Shown here one piece after another: positions 42,942-50,752 of a DNA stretch of 64,000 bases. The stretch is from assembly GCA_965260995.1 (NCBI GenBank), contig CBDHCD010000002.1, forward strand, positions 744,001-808,000. Reading direction: 5' to 3'. The notes beneath the pieces are model-generated. The model searched no databases and was not told where the DNA came from. It was given only the letters and a program-made list of their open reading frames with translations. The first letter of the stretch is position 1; each line of letters begins with the position of its first letter. The position numbers and the translations under genes are program-made. Source of the DNA: JBBROS01 sp965260995 (GTDB lineage: Bacteria; Pseudomonadota; Alphaproteobacteria; Acetobacterales; Acetobacteraceae).

Positions 42942-44132
42942 ATGACCACGCCCTGGCTCGCCATCCTCGGCATCAACGAGGACGGCGCGCTGTCGCCGGA
43001 AGCGGCGGCCCTGCTGGGCGCGGCGGCGCTGGTCATGGGCGGCGCGCGCCACCTCGACCTCGCCGCCCCGCTGATCCGCGGCGAGCGCGCCGCCTGGCCG
43101 AGCCCGATCGCCGGCACGGTGCCGGCCATCCTCGCCCGCCGCGGCACCCCCGTCGCCGTGCTGGCCTCGGGCGACCCGCTGTGGTTCGGGGTCGGGAGCC
43201 TACTGCTCCGCCACGTGCCGGCGCACGAGACCCGGGTGATCCCGTCGCCGTCCTGCTTCGCCCTGGCGGCGGCCCGGCTCGGCTGGGCGCTGCAGGACAC
43301 CGCCTGCCTGTCCTGCTGCGGCCGGCCGGTCGAGGCGCTGCGGCCGCACCTGCATCGGGGTGCGCGGCTGCTCGTGCTCTCGGCCGACGCCGACACGCCG
43401 GGCGCGGTGGCGTCCCTGCTGCAGGCGCGCGGCTTCGCGGCCTCGGCGCTGCACGTCATGGAGGCGCTGGGCGGCCCGCGCGAGCGCGTCCGCGCCGCCG
43501 GGACGGACGCGCTGCCGGACGGCATCGGCTCCTTGAACCTGCTGGCCATCGAGGTCGCGGGCGCCCCCGGCCTGCCGCTCGCCCCCGGCCTGGACGACGG
43601 CTTGTTCGAGCACGACGGCCAGATCACCAAGCGCGAGGTCCGCGCCCTCACCCTCGCCGCCCTCGCGCCGCGGCCTGGCGAGCTGCTGTGGGACGTCGGC
43701 TGCGGCTCAGGCTCGGTCGGCGTGGAATGGATGCTGCGCCACCCGTCCTGCCGGGCGCTGGGGATTGAGGCGCGGCCGGAGCGCGCGGCGCGGGCGCGGC
43801 GCAACGCGGCGACGCTGGGCGTGCCGGGCCTGCGGGTCGTGGATGGCGAAGCGCCCGCCGCCCTGGCCGGCCTGCCCCTGCCCGACGCGGTGTTCCTCGG
43901 TGGCGGCGCGCACCGGCCGGGCGTGATCGACGCGGCCTGGGCGGCGCTGCGCCCGGGCGGGCGGCTGGTCGCCAACGCCGTCGCGCTCGCGACCGAGGCG
44001 GCCCTGGCCGCGGCGCAGGCCCGGCTGGGCGGCACCTTGCTGCGGATCGGGCTGGAACGGCTGGACCAGGTGGGCGGGATGGCGGCATACCGGCCGGCGA
44101 TGACGGTCACGCAATGGCGGGCGGAGAGATGA
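42942..44132 (+). CDS. cobL: Precorrin-6Y C5,15-methyltransferase (decarboxylating)
   Basis: A fused enzyme of 396 residues. The N-terminal half (to about residue 200) is a CbiE-type methylase: LAILGINEDGALSPEAAALL, LASGDPLWFGVGSLLLRHV, PSPSCFALAAARLGW. The C-terminal half is CbiT-like: DGQITKREVRALTLAALAPR, LLWDVGCGSGSVGVEWML, LGIEARPERAARARRNA and PDAVFLGGGAHRPGV. It methylates C5 and C15 and decarboxylates the C12 acetate chain. It starts a cobL-cobE-cobM group. Confidence 0.96.
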   Translation: MTTPWLAILGINEDGALSPEAAALLGAAALVMGGARHLDLAAPLIRGERAAWPSPIAGTVPAILARRGTPVAVLASGDPLWFGVGSLLLRHVPAHETRVIPSPSCFALAAARLGWALQDTACLSCCGRPVEALRPHLHRGARLLVLSADADTPGAVASLLQARGFAASALHVMEALGGPRERVRAAGTDALPDGIGSLNLLAIEVAGAPGLPLAPGLDDGLFEHDGQITKREVRALTLAALAPRPGELLWDVGCGSGSVGVEWMLRHPSCRALGIEARPERAARARRNAATLGVPGLRVVDGEAPAALAGLPLPDAVFLGGGAHRPGVIDAAWAALRPGGRLVANAVALATEAALAAAQARLGGTLLRIGLERLDQVGGMAAYRPAMTVTQWRAER

Positions 44133-44587
44133 ACATGCACCGGACCGGCCCCGTCGCCCGCCCCGTCTTCGGCCTCGTCGCCGGCGTCGGCTGCCGCCGC
44201 GGCTGCGGCGCGGCGGCGATCATCGCCCTGGTGCGCCGGGCGGAGCAGGCGGCGGGCGGCCGGGTCGTGGCCATCGCCGCCCCGGCGTGGAAGCGGGGCG
44301 AGCCGGGCCTGCACGCCGCCGCCGCCGCCCTCGGCCTGCCGCTGGTGTTCGTCGACCAGGCGGCCCTGGCGGCGGCGCAGGCGGGGTGCCGGACGCGCTC
44401 GGAGGCGGCGCTCAGGGCCGTGGGCGTCGCCTCCGTCGCCGAGGGCGCGGCGCTGGCGGCGGCCGGCGGCCGGCTGCTGCTGCCCCGCATCGACGGCGAG
44501 GCGGCGACCTGCGCGGTGGCGACAGGCGCGGCGGCGACGGGCGCGGCGGAGTACGCCGTGGTGGCGGGCGAGGGAGCAGGGACATGA
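44129..44587 (+). CDS. cobE: CobE / CbiG C-terminal domain protein
   Basis: A 152-residue protein with FGLVAGVGCRRGCGAAAIIA near the start, a short version of the CbiG C-terminal domain (G-x-G-C-R-R-G). In Pseudomonas denitrificans the equivalent is CobE, needed for cobalamin synthesis with an unclear role. ATG 44129 overlaps the cobL stop; GGAGAG lies just upstream. Near the C-terminus a 15-bp tandem duplication (44519-44548) yields ATGAAATGAA. Confidence 0.85.
   Translation: MNMHRTGPVARPVFGLVAGVGCRRGCGAAAIIALVRRAEQAAGGRVVAIAAPAWKRGEPGLHAAAAALGLPLVFVDQAALAAAQAGCRTRSEAALRAVGVASVAEGAALAAAGGRLLLPRIDGEAATCAVATGAAATGAAEYAVVAGEGAGT
44519..44548. repeat. 15-bp tandem duplication near the end of cobE
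   Basis: GCGACAGGCGCGGCG is followed directly by GCGACGGGCGCGGCG, one mismatch in 15. It adds five codons in frame. Confidence 0.85.
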
Positions 44588-45351
44588 CGGTGCACTTCAT
44601 CGGGGCCGGGCCGGGCGCCGCCGACCTGATCACCCTGCGCGGGCGCGACCTGCTGGCCGCCTGCCCGGTGTGCCTCTACGCCGGCTCGGTGGTGCCGCGG
44701 GCGCTGCTGGCCCATTGCCCGGCCGGCGCGCGCCTCGTCGACACTGCGCCGCTGTCGCTCGACGACATCGAGGCCGAGTTCGTCGCCGCCGAGCAGGCCG
44801 GCCACGACGTCGCCCGGCTCCATTCCGGCGACCTGTCGATCTACAGCGCCGTCGCCGAGCAGGTGCGCCGGCTGCGGGCGCGCGGCATCGCCTTCACCCT
44901 GACGCCCGGCGTGCCCGCCTTCGCCGCCGCCGCCGCGCTGCTCGGCGCCGAGCTGACCTTGCCGGAGGTGGCGCAGACCGTGGTGCTCACCCGCCTGCCC
45001 GGCCGCGCCAGCGCCATGCCGGAGCGGGAGCAGCTCGAAACCTTCGCGGCCACCGGGGCCACGCTCGCGATCCACCTCGCCATCCCGCAACTGGCCACGG
45101 TCGTCGGGCGGCTCGGCCCCGTGCTGGGGCTGGAGTGCCCGGCCGCCGTCGTCGTGCGGGCGAGCTGGCCCGATCAGCGCATGGTGCGCGGCACCCTCGG
45201 CACCATCGGGGCGCTGCTGTCCGCCGCGCCGCCGGTCGGGCGCACGGCCTTGATCCTGGTCGGCCGGGCGCTGGCGCAGGAGGGCTTCGCCGACAGCGCC
45301 CTTTACAGCCCCGACTACCCGAGGCAGTTCCGCCCCAAGCCGCCGCCATGA
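44584..45351 (+). CDS. cobM: Precorrin-4 C11-methyltransferase
   Basis: A 255-residue SAM-dependent methylase: VHFIGAGPGAADLITLRGRD, YAGSVVPRALLAHCPAGARL, VARLHSGDLSIYSAVAEQVR, FTLTPGVPAFAAAAALLG and LTRLPGRASAMPEREQLETF, all standard for CobM/CbiF. It turns precorrin-4 into precorrin-5. It overlaps cobE at ATGA. The 3' end overlaps cbiD tail to tail by 37 bases. Confidence 0.96.
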   Translation: MTVHFIGAGPGAADLITLRGRDLLAACPVCLYAGSVVPRALLAHCPAGARLVDTAPLSLDDIEAEFVAAEQAGHDVARLHSGDLSIYSAVAEQVRRLRARGIAFTLTPGVPAFAAAAALLGAELTLPEVAQTVVLTRLPGRASAMPEREQLETFAATGATLAIHLAIPQLATVVGRLGPVLGLECPAAVVVRASWPDQRMVRGTLGTIGALLSAAPPVGRTALILVGRALAQEGFADSALYSPDYPRQFRPKPPP

Positions 45352-46436
45352 ACCGGGCGGAACCCGGCCCGGCCCATCAGCCGCCCTTCGCGGTCGAACA
45401 CCAGCGTTTCGAGCGCGACCGGCGCGCCGCCGAGCGCCGCCGCCGCCGTCCGCCACGCGCCCGCCGCCACCTGGTCGCCGAGGCCGGGGCAGAGCGCGAA
45501 GGCCTCCGCCACTGTATTTGCCTGCCCGACCGCCTCGGCCAGCCCGGGGGGGGCCAGGGCGGCCAGCGCCGCCATGTCGGCCGCGCCGCGCCTGGAATGC
45601 AGGTCGAGCCGGCCTTGCGCCAGCTTGGTCATCTTGGCCACGCCGCCGGCGACGCTGACCCGCGGCACCGGGTGGCGGCGCAGGTATTTCAGCATCCCGC
45701 CGGCGAAGTCGCCCATCTCCAGCAGCGCCATCTCCGGCAGGCCGTGCAGCGCGGCGACGGCCGCCTCCGACGTGGACCCGGTGCTGCCGGCGACGTGCGG
45801 CAGGCCGCTCGCCCGCGCCACGTCGATGCCGCGGTGGATGGTGTCGATCCAAGCGGCGCACGAGTAGGGGATCACCACCCCCGTCGTGCCGAGGATCGAC
45901 AGGCCGCCGACGATGCCGAGCCGCCCGTTCAGGGTCCGCAGCGCCAGCGCCTCGCCGCCTTCGACCCCGATCTCGACCACCGCGTCCGGCGCGGCGCGAA
46001 GCTCGGCGAGCGCGGCCCCGATCATGGCGCGCGGCACCGGGTTGATCGCCGGCTCGCCCGGCGGCAGCGGCAAGCCGGGCCGGGTGACGGTGCCGACGCC
46101 CGGCCCGGCGCGGAACAGGACGCCCGCGCCCGGCTCGGCGAGGCGGACGCGCGCCTGCACCAGCGCCCCGTGCGTCACGTCCGGGTCGTCGCCCGCGTCC
46201 TTGACCACGGCGGCGCAGGCGGTTCGCCCATCCAGCGCCGTCTCGGCCAGGGCGAAGGCGGCGCGGCCGCCGCGCGGCAGGGGAATGTCCACCGGGTCTG
46301 GGAACTGCCCGGTCAGCAAGGCGGCGTAGGCGGCCTTGGCGGCGGCGGCGGCGCAGGCCCCGGTGGTCCAGCCGCGGCGCAGGGGAGCCTGTTGGGTCAC
46401 GCCACCCGATATAGGGCGATGTTTCACGTGAAACAA
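45315..46436 (-). CDS. cbiD: Cobalt-precorrin-5B (C1)-methyltransferase, CbiD type
   Basis: A 373-residue protein: LRRGWTTGACAAAAAKAAYA, VKDAGDDPDVTHGALV, GVGTVTRPGLPLPPGEPAIN, GGLSILGTTGVVIPYSCAAW and VSVAGGVAKMTKLAQGRLDL are CbiD hallmarks. In the anaerobic pathway CbiD methylates C1. Here it stands among aerobic-pathway genes and no CobF is seen, so it probably supplies C1 methylation of precorrin-5. The start is TTG 46436 or GTG 46427; either way the first codons are built from a parS site. It is divergent from cobB, with 23 bases between the starts. Confidence 0.93.
   Translation of the reverse strand: MFHVKHRPISGGVTQQAPLRRGWTTGACAAAAAKAAYAALLTGQFPDPVDIPLPRGGRAAFALAETALDGRTACAAVVKDAGDDPDVTHGALVQARVRLAEPGAGVLFRAGPGVGTVTRPGLPLPPGEPAINPVPRAMIGAALAELRAAPDAVVEIGVEGGEALALRTLNGRLGIVGGLSILGTTGVVIPYSCAAWIDTIHRGIDVARASGLPHVAGSTGSTSEAAVAALHGLPEMALLEMGDFAGGMLKYLRRHPVPRVSVAGGVAKMTKLAQGRLDLHSRRGAADMAALAALAPPGLAEAVGQANTVAEAFALCPGLGDQVAAGAWRTAAAALGGAPVALETLVFDREGRLMGRAGFRPVHGGGLGRNCLG
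46420..46435. promoter_or_regulatory. parS: parS partition site, perfect 16-bp palindrome
   Basis: TGTTTCACGTGAAACA is identical to the canonical bacterial parS recognised by chromosomal ParB (Spo0J). It overlaps the start of cbiD and encodes its first residues (MFHVKH). A full match to a 16-bp palindrome is not expected by chance in 64 kb. ParB would load here and spread over neighbouring DNA, so cbiD and cobB may be influenced by ParB occupancy. Confidence 0.93.
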
Positions 46437-46439
46437 AGC

Positions 46440-46454
46440 GACAGGTTTACTGTC
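46440..46454. repeat. Small inverted repeat between cbiD and cobB
   Basis: GACAG (46440-46444) and CTGTC (46450-46454) flank GTTTA in the 23-bp intergenic gap, next to parS. It could be an operator or part of a promoter; unproven. Confidence 0.4.
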
Positions 46455-46459
46455 CTTTC

Positions 46460-47833
46460 ATGAGCGCCCCGACCGGCTGGCTGGTCGCCGCCCCCCGCTC
46501 CGGCGCGGGCAAGACGACGGTGACGCTCGGCCTGGTCGCGGCCCTGCGCCGACGGGGCGTGCCCGTGCGCACGGCCAAGTCCGGCCCGGACTACATCGAC
46601 CCCGCCTTCCACGCCGCCGCGTCCGGCCAGCCCGGCACCAACCTCGACACCTGGGCGATGCCGCCCGCCCTGCTCGACCGCCTGGCCGCCGGCCCCGGCT
46701 TGGTCGCTCCTGGCCTGCTCGTCCCTGACTTGGTCGTCCCTGGCCTGCTCGTCCCTGGCCTGCTCATCATCGAGAGCGCGATGGGGCTGTTCGACGGGGT
46801 CGCCGCGCCGCCGGGGCGGAGCGGCGCGTCGGCTGACCTCGCCGAGCGGTTCCGCTTGCCCGTGCTGCTGGTGCTCGACGTGTCCGGCCAGTCGCAGACC
46901 GCGGCGGCGGTGGCGCTCGGCCTGCACCGTTACCGGGCGGGGGTGGCGGTCGGCGGCGTCGTGCTGAACCGGGTCGGCAGCGCGCGCCACCGGGCCGGGG
47001 TGGAGGCCGCGCTGCGGCAGGCCGGCCTGCCGGTGCTGGGGGCCATCCCGCGCGACCCGGCGCTGGCGTTGCCCGAGCGCCACCTCGGCCTGGTGCAGGC
47101 GGGCGAGCACCCGGATCTCGCGGCCCGGCTGGCGGCGCTGGCCGACATGGCCGAGCGATGCCTCGACCTCGACGCCATCGTGGCCGCCGCCGCCCCGCTC
47201 GCGCTCCCGGCCGGCCCCGGCCCCGGCCAAGCGGGTGGGCTGCCGCCGCCCGGCCAGCGCGTCGCCCTGGCGCGGGACGCCGCCTTCAGCTTCATCTACC
47301 CCCACCTGCTCGCTGGCTGGCGGGCGCAGGGGGCGGAGATCGTCCCGTTCGCGCCGCTCGCGGACGAGCCGCCGCCCGAGGACTGCGACGCCTGCTGGCT
47401 GCCGGGCGGCTACCCCGAGCTGCACGCCGGGCGGCTCGCCGCCGCCGGGCGCTTCATGGCCGGGCTGCGCCGGTTCGCGGCCACGCGCCCGGTGCACGGC
47501 GAGTGCGGCGGCTACATGGCGCTGGGCGCGTTGCTGGAGGACGCGGCCGGGACCGTGCACCCGATGGCCGGCCTGCTCAGCCACCGGACGAGCTTCGCCC
47601 GGCGGCGCATGACGCTCGGCTACCGACAGGCGACGCTGCTCGGGCCGGGCGCGCTCGGCTCGGCCGGCGGTCGCTTGCGCGGCCATGAGTTCCACTACGC
47701 GCAACTCACCGACCCGGGCGGCGACGCGCCGCTGGCGACGCTGCGGGACGGCCAGGGGGCGGACCTCGGCCCGGCGGGCGGGCGGCGCGGCCGGGTCGGC
47801 GGCGGCTTCTTCCACGCGATCGCGCCGGAGTAG
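46460..47833 (+). CDS. cobB: Cobyrinic / hydrogenobyrinic acid a,c-diamide synthase
   Basis: A 457-residue glutamine amidotransferase acting on the a and c carboxylates. It begins MSAPTGWLVAAPRSGAGKTT (P-loop), then AKSGPDYIDPAFHAAASGQP and ESAMGLFDG, and ends with the glutaminase domain holding VHGECGGYMALGALLE and the His of GHEFHYAQL. Between residues about 80 and 100 it carries a five-residue repeat (GLLVP with variants) encoded by four 15-bp units, just before the IIES-AMGLFDG strand; relatives usually have a short turn there. The last cobalamin gene of the window. Confidence 0.95.
   Translation: MSAPTGWLVAAPRSGAGKTTVTLGLVAALRRRGVPVRTAKSGPDYIDPAFHAAASGQPGTNLDTWAMPPALLDRLAAGPGLVAPGLLVPDLVVPGLLVPGLLIIESAMGLFDGVAAPPGRSGASADLAERFRLPVLLVLDVSGQSQTAAAVALGLHRYRAGVAVGGVVLNRVGSARHRAGVEAALRQAGLPVLGAIPRDPALALPERHLGLVQAGEHPDLAARLAALADMAERCLDLDAIVAAAAPLALPAGPGPGQAGGLPPPGQRVALARDAAFSFIYPHLLAGWRAQGAEIVPFAPLADEPPPEDCDACWLPGGYPELHAGRLAAAGRFMAGLRRFAATRPVHGECGGYMALGALLEDAAGTVHPMAGLLSHRTSFARRRMTLGYRQATLLGPGALGSAGGRLRGHEFHYAQLTDPGGDAPLATLRDGQGADLGPAGGRRGRVGGGFFHAIAPE
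46711..46770. repeat. 15-bp tandem repeat in cobB, four units
   Basis: TGGCCTGCTCGTCCC at 46711-46725 and 46741-46755, with variant units TGACTTGGTCGTCCC at 46726-46740 and TGGCCTGCTCATCAT at 46756-46770. It reads as GLLVP, DLVVP, GLLVP, GLLII in frame. Confidence 0.93.
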
Positions 47834-48006
47834 CCGCGAACGGCCAATGTTGTGGCCGCGCAACGCTTCGTGGAAATCAGCGCCGCGCCGGCTGGCCGGT
47901 CCCAACCCCGTAAAACCGTTGTGCACTTTTCTCGTTGCAGCCTCTAACATGGCTCGTATCGTCCAGCCGTGCCGCGTCTTTGGGTCACTTATCGGAGGAG
48001 CGTATT

Positions 48007-48264
48007 ATGGGTTTCATCGCGTGGTTGGTCCTCGGCTTGATCGCCGGGTTCATCGCGAGCAAGATCTACGCCGGCAGTGGCCAGGGCGTGATCCTCGACA
48101 TCGTCCTCGGCGTCGTCGGCGCGTTCGTCGGCGGCTTCGTGTTCAACATCTTCGGCGGCGCGGGCGTCACCGGGTTCAATATCTACAGCATGATCGTCGC
48201 GATCATCGGCGCCATCATCGTGCTGTGGATCTACCACGCCGTCGCTGGCCGGCGAACCACGTAG
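48007..48264 (+). CDS. GlsB/YeaQ/YmgE family membrane protein
   Basis: An 85-residue protein with a strong ribosome site (GGAGGA) before ATG 48007. It has three hydrophobic segments, MGFIAWLVLGLIAGFIASKI, GVILDIVLGVVGAFVGGFVF and MIVAIIGAIIVLWIYHAVAG, with Gly-rich faces. This is the transglycosylase-associated / GlsB stress-response family of tiny inner-membrane proteins; the exact function is not known. It stands alone between cobB and the sugar ABC operon. The region 47834-48006 upstream holds no gene. Confidence 0.92.
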   Translation: MGFIAWLVLGLIAGFIASKIYAGSGQGVILDIVLGVVGAFVGGFVFNIFGGAGVTGFNIYSMIVAIIGAIIVLWIYHAVAGRRTT

Positions 48265-48462
48265 CGCCGCCTCAGCCACGCGCCCTCGTCGCGCCCCGGC
48301 CCGCGAGGCCGGTGGCGCGGCCTGGGTTTCCAGCCCGTCGCGCCCTGGGCGGCAAATCGCCCCTTGGCACGCCGGGGGATTCGGGGCGATCCTCCGCGCG
48401 GGTGACGCCCTACCGGCGATCATGCGGGGGTGGGACCGAACCGCTGGAAGGGGACGAGCGAC

Positions 48463-49773
48463 ATGAGCGCGACGATCAAGGCCCGGGCCGTGCCGCAAGT
48501 CCTGCCTTGGCTCGTTCCCTGGGCGCTTCCTTGGGCGCTTTCCTGGGCCGCGTTCATCGCGCTGGCCGCCCCGGCGCGCGCCGCCGACGCGACGCTCACC
48601 ATCGAGAGCTGGCGCAATGATGACCTGCCGGTTTGGCAGCAGACGATCATCCCGGCGTTCGAGAAAAGTCATCCCGGGATCAAGCTGAACTTCCAGCCGA
48701 CCGCGCCCAAGGAGTACAACGCGGCGCTCAACTCCAAGCTCGACGCCGGCACCGCGGGCGACATCATCGCCTGCCGCCCGTTCGATGCCTCGCTGGAGTT
48801 GTTCAAGAAGGACCAGCTCGCGAGCGTGGCCGGCGTCCCCGGCATGGATCGGTTCGGCCCGCTGGCCAAGGCGGCGTGGAGCACGGACGACGGCAACACC
48901 CCCTACTGCGTGCCCGTCGCCGCCGTGCTGCACGGCTTCATCTACAACAAGGACGCCTTCGACGCGGTCGGCATCACGCAGCCGCCGAACACCAGCGAGG
49001 CGTTCTTCGCCGACCTCGACAAGCTCAAGAAGGACGGCACCTACACGCCGCTGGCGATGGGCACGGCCGACCAGTGGGAAGCCGCCACGATGGGTTACCA
49101 GAACATCGGCCCGAACTACTGGCACGGCGAGGAGGGGCGACAAGCGCTGATCCGAGGGCAGGAGAAGCTGACCGACCCCGCGTGGGTGGAGCCGTTCCGG
49201 CAGCTCGCCCGCTGGGCACCCTACCTCGGCAACGGCTACAAGGCGCAGTCCTACCCGGACAGCCAGAACCTGTTCACCCTCGGCCGCGCCGCCATCTACC
49301 CAGCCGGCTCCTGGGAGATCCAGCAGTTCGAGAGCCAGGCGCAGTTCAAGATGGGCGCGTTCCCGCCGCCGGTGCCGAAAGCCGGTGACCCCTGCTACGT
49401 GTCGGATCACGTTGACCTGGCCTTCGGCATGAACGCCAAGACCGCGCACCCGGACGCGGCCAAGGCGTTCCTGGCGTGGGTGGCGACGCCCGCGTTCGCG
49501 CAGCTCTACACCGACGCGCTGCCGGGCTTCTTCCCGTTGCAGGAGGGCCAGTTCGAGCAGACCAACGCGCTGGCGCGCGAGTTCCTGAGCTTCCGCACGG
49601 CGTGCAAGTCGACGATCCGCTCGACCTACCAGTTCCTGTCGCGCGGGCGGCCGAACCTTGAGAACGAGACCTGGGTCGAGTCGGCCAACGTCATCAACGG
49701 CACCGACACCCCGGAGCAGGCGGCGCGGAAGCTGCAGGCGGCGCTCGACGCCTGGTATAAGCCGGCCAAGTAG
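48463..49773 (+). CDS. Extracellular sugar-binding protein of an ABC transporter
   Basis: The start is ATG 48463, with AAGGGGAC upstream. The 436-residue precursor has an unusual signal sequence in which PWAL-like units repeat (PWLVPWALPWALSWAAFIAL) before the AAPARAADA cleavage region. The mature part starts TLTIESWRNDDLPVWQQTII and has FEKSHPGIKLNFQP, GTAGDIIACRPFDASLELFK and AAIYPAGSWEIQQFES, a family 1 solute-binding (SBP_bac_1) protein. It feeds the permeases encoded next. The saccharide or glycoside is unknown. Confidence 0.92.
   Translation: MSATIKARAVPQVLPWLVPWALPWALSWAAFIALAAPARAADATLTIESWRNDDLPVWQQTIIPAFEKSHPGIKLNFQPTAPKEYNAALNSKLDAGTAGDIIACRPFDASLELFKKDQLASVAGVPGMDRFGPLAKAAWSTDDGNTPYCVPVAAVLHGFIYNKDAFDAVGITQPPNTSEAFFADLDKLKKDGTYTPLAMGTADQWEAATMGYQNIGPNYWHGEEGRQALIRGQEKLTDPAWVEPFRQLARWAPYLGNGYKAQSYPDSQNLFTLGRAAIYPAGSWEIQQFESQAQFKMGAFPPPVPKAGDPCYVSDHVDLAFGMNAKTAHPDAAKAFLAWVATPAFAQLYTDALPGFFPLQEGQFEQTNALAREFLSFRTACKSTIRSTYQFLSRGRPNLENETWVESANVINGTDTPEQAARKLQAALDAWYKPAK
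48505..48550. repeat. 12-bp imperfect tandem repeats in a signal-peptide coding region
   Basis: TTCCCTGGGCGC (48515-48526), TTCCTTGGGCGC (48527-48538) and TTTCCTGGGCCG (48539-48550), preceded by a related CCTTGGCTCG. They encode repeated Pro-Trp-Ala-Leu. Confidence 0.85.
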
Positions 49774-49796
49774 CTTCGGGGCCGGGCGACGCTCTG

Positions 49797-50750
49797 ATGG
49801 ACCACGCCGCGCCTCCGGCAGGCGACGCGCCCGCCCGCCCGGCGGCTCCTCGCCGTTGGCACATCGCCGTGTTCCTCGCCCCGGCCTTGCTCGTCTACAC
49901 CGCGCTGATGATCGTGCCGCTGGCCGACACCTTGCGGCTGGCGCTCTACCGCGGCGGCGACGGCGGGCCGACCTTCGTCGGCCTCCACAACTTCGCCGCC
50001 CTGCTGTTCGAGCCGCGCTGGTCGGAGCATTTCTGGGCGGCGCTGGGCAACAACCTCTACTTCTTCGTCTTCCACCTGCTGCTGCAGAACCCGGTCGGCA
50101 TCGCGCTGGCGGCTTTGCTGTCGTTGCCGGGCCTGCGCGGCCAGGCGTTCTACCGCACGGCGTTCTTCCTGCCGGCCATGCTCTCCTTCGTCATCGTCGG
50201 CTTCACCTGGAAGCTGATCCTCAGCCCGCTGTGGGGGGTCGCGCCGACCTTGCTCGGCGCGGTCGGGCTGCGGTCCTGGTTCGGGCCGTGGCTCGGGCAG
50301 GAAGCGACGGCGCTGACCACCTTGGCGCTGATCTCGGTGTGGCAGTACGTCGGCATCCCGATGATGCTGATCTACGCCGCGATGCTGGCGATCCCGGACG
50401 AGCTGATCGAGGCGGCCGAGATCGACGGCATCACCGGCTTCGCGCAGTTCTGGCGCATCAAGCTGCCGCTGGTGCTGCCGACCATCGGCATCTGCTCGAT
50501 CCTGACCTTCGTCGGCAACTTCAACGCCTTCGACCTGATCTACACGGTGAACGGGGCGCTGGCCGGACCGAACTTCTCGACCGACATCCTCGGCACCTTC
50601 CTGTTCCGCACCTTCTTCGGCAACCAGTTGCAGCTCGGCAACCCGAATATGGGGGCGACGATCGCCACCATGATGTTCCTGATCATCCTGGCCGGGGTGT
50701 CGGCCTACCTGTTCGGCATCCAGTCGCGGATGCGGCGCCACCAGTTCTGA
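49797..50750 (+). CDS. Sugar ABC transporter permease (MalF/UgpA-like)
   Basis: A 317-residue membrane protein with about six helices. It has FLAPALLVYTALMIVPLADT at the first helix and the coupling-helix motif EAAEIDGITGFAQFWRIKLP, the EAA loop of carbohydrate importers, followed by a Pro-rich LPLVLPTIG. It starts 23 bases after the binding protein gene. It forms the channel with the next gene's product. Confidence 0.92.
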   Translation: MDHAAPPAGDAPARPAAPRRWHIAVFLAPALLVYTALMIVPLADTLRLALYRGGDGGPTFVGLHNFAALLFEPRWSEHFWAALGNNLYFFVFHLLLQNPVGIALAALLSLPGLRGQAFYRTAFFLPAMLSFVIVGFTWKLILSPLWGVAPTLLGAVGLRSWFGPWLGQEATALTTLALISVWQYVGIPMMLIYAAMLAIPDELIEAAEIDGITGFAQFWRIKLPLVLPTIGICSILTFVGNFNAFDLIYTVNGALAGPNFSTDILGTFLFRTFFGNQLQLGNPNMGATIATMMFLIILAGVSAYLFGIQSRMRRHQF

Positions 50751-50752
50751 GG

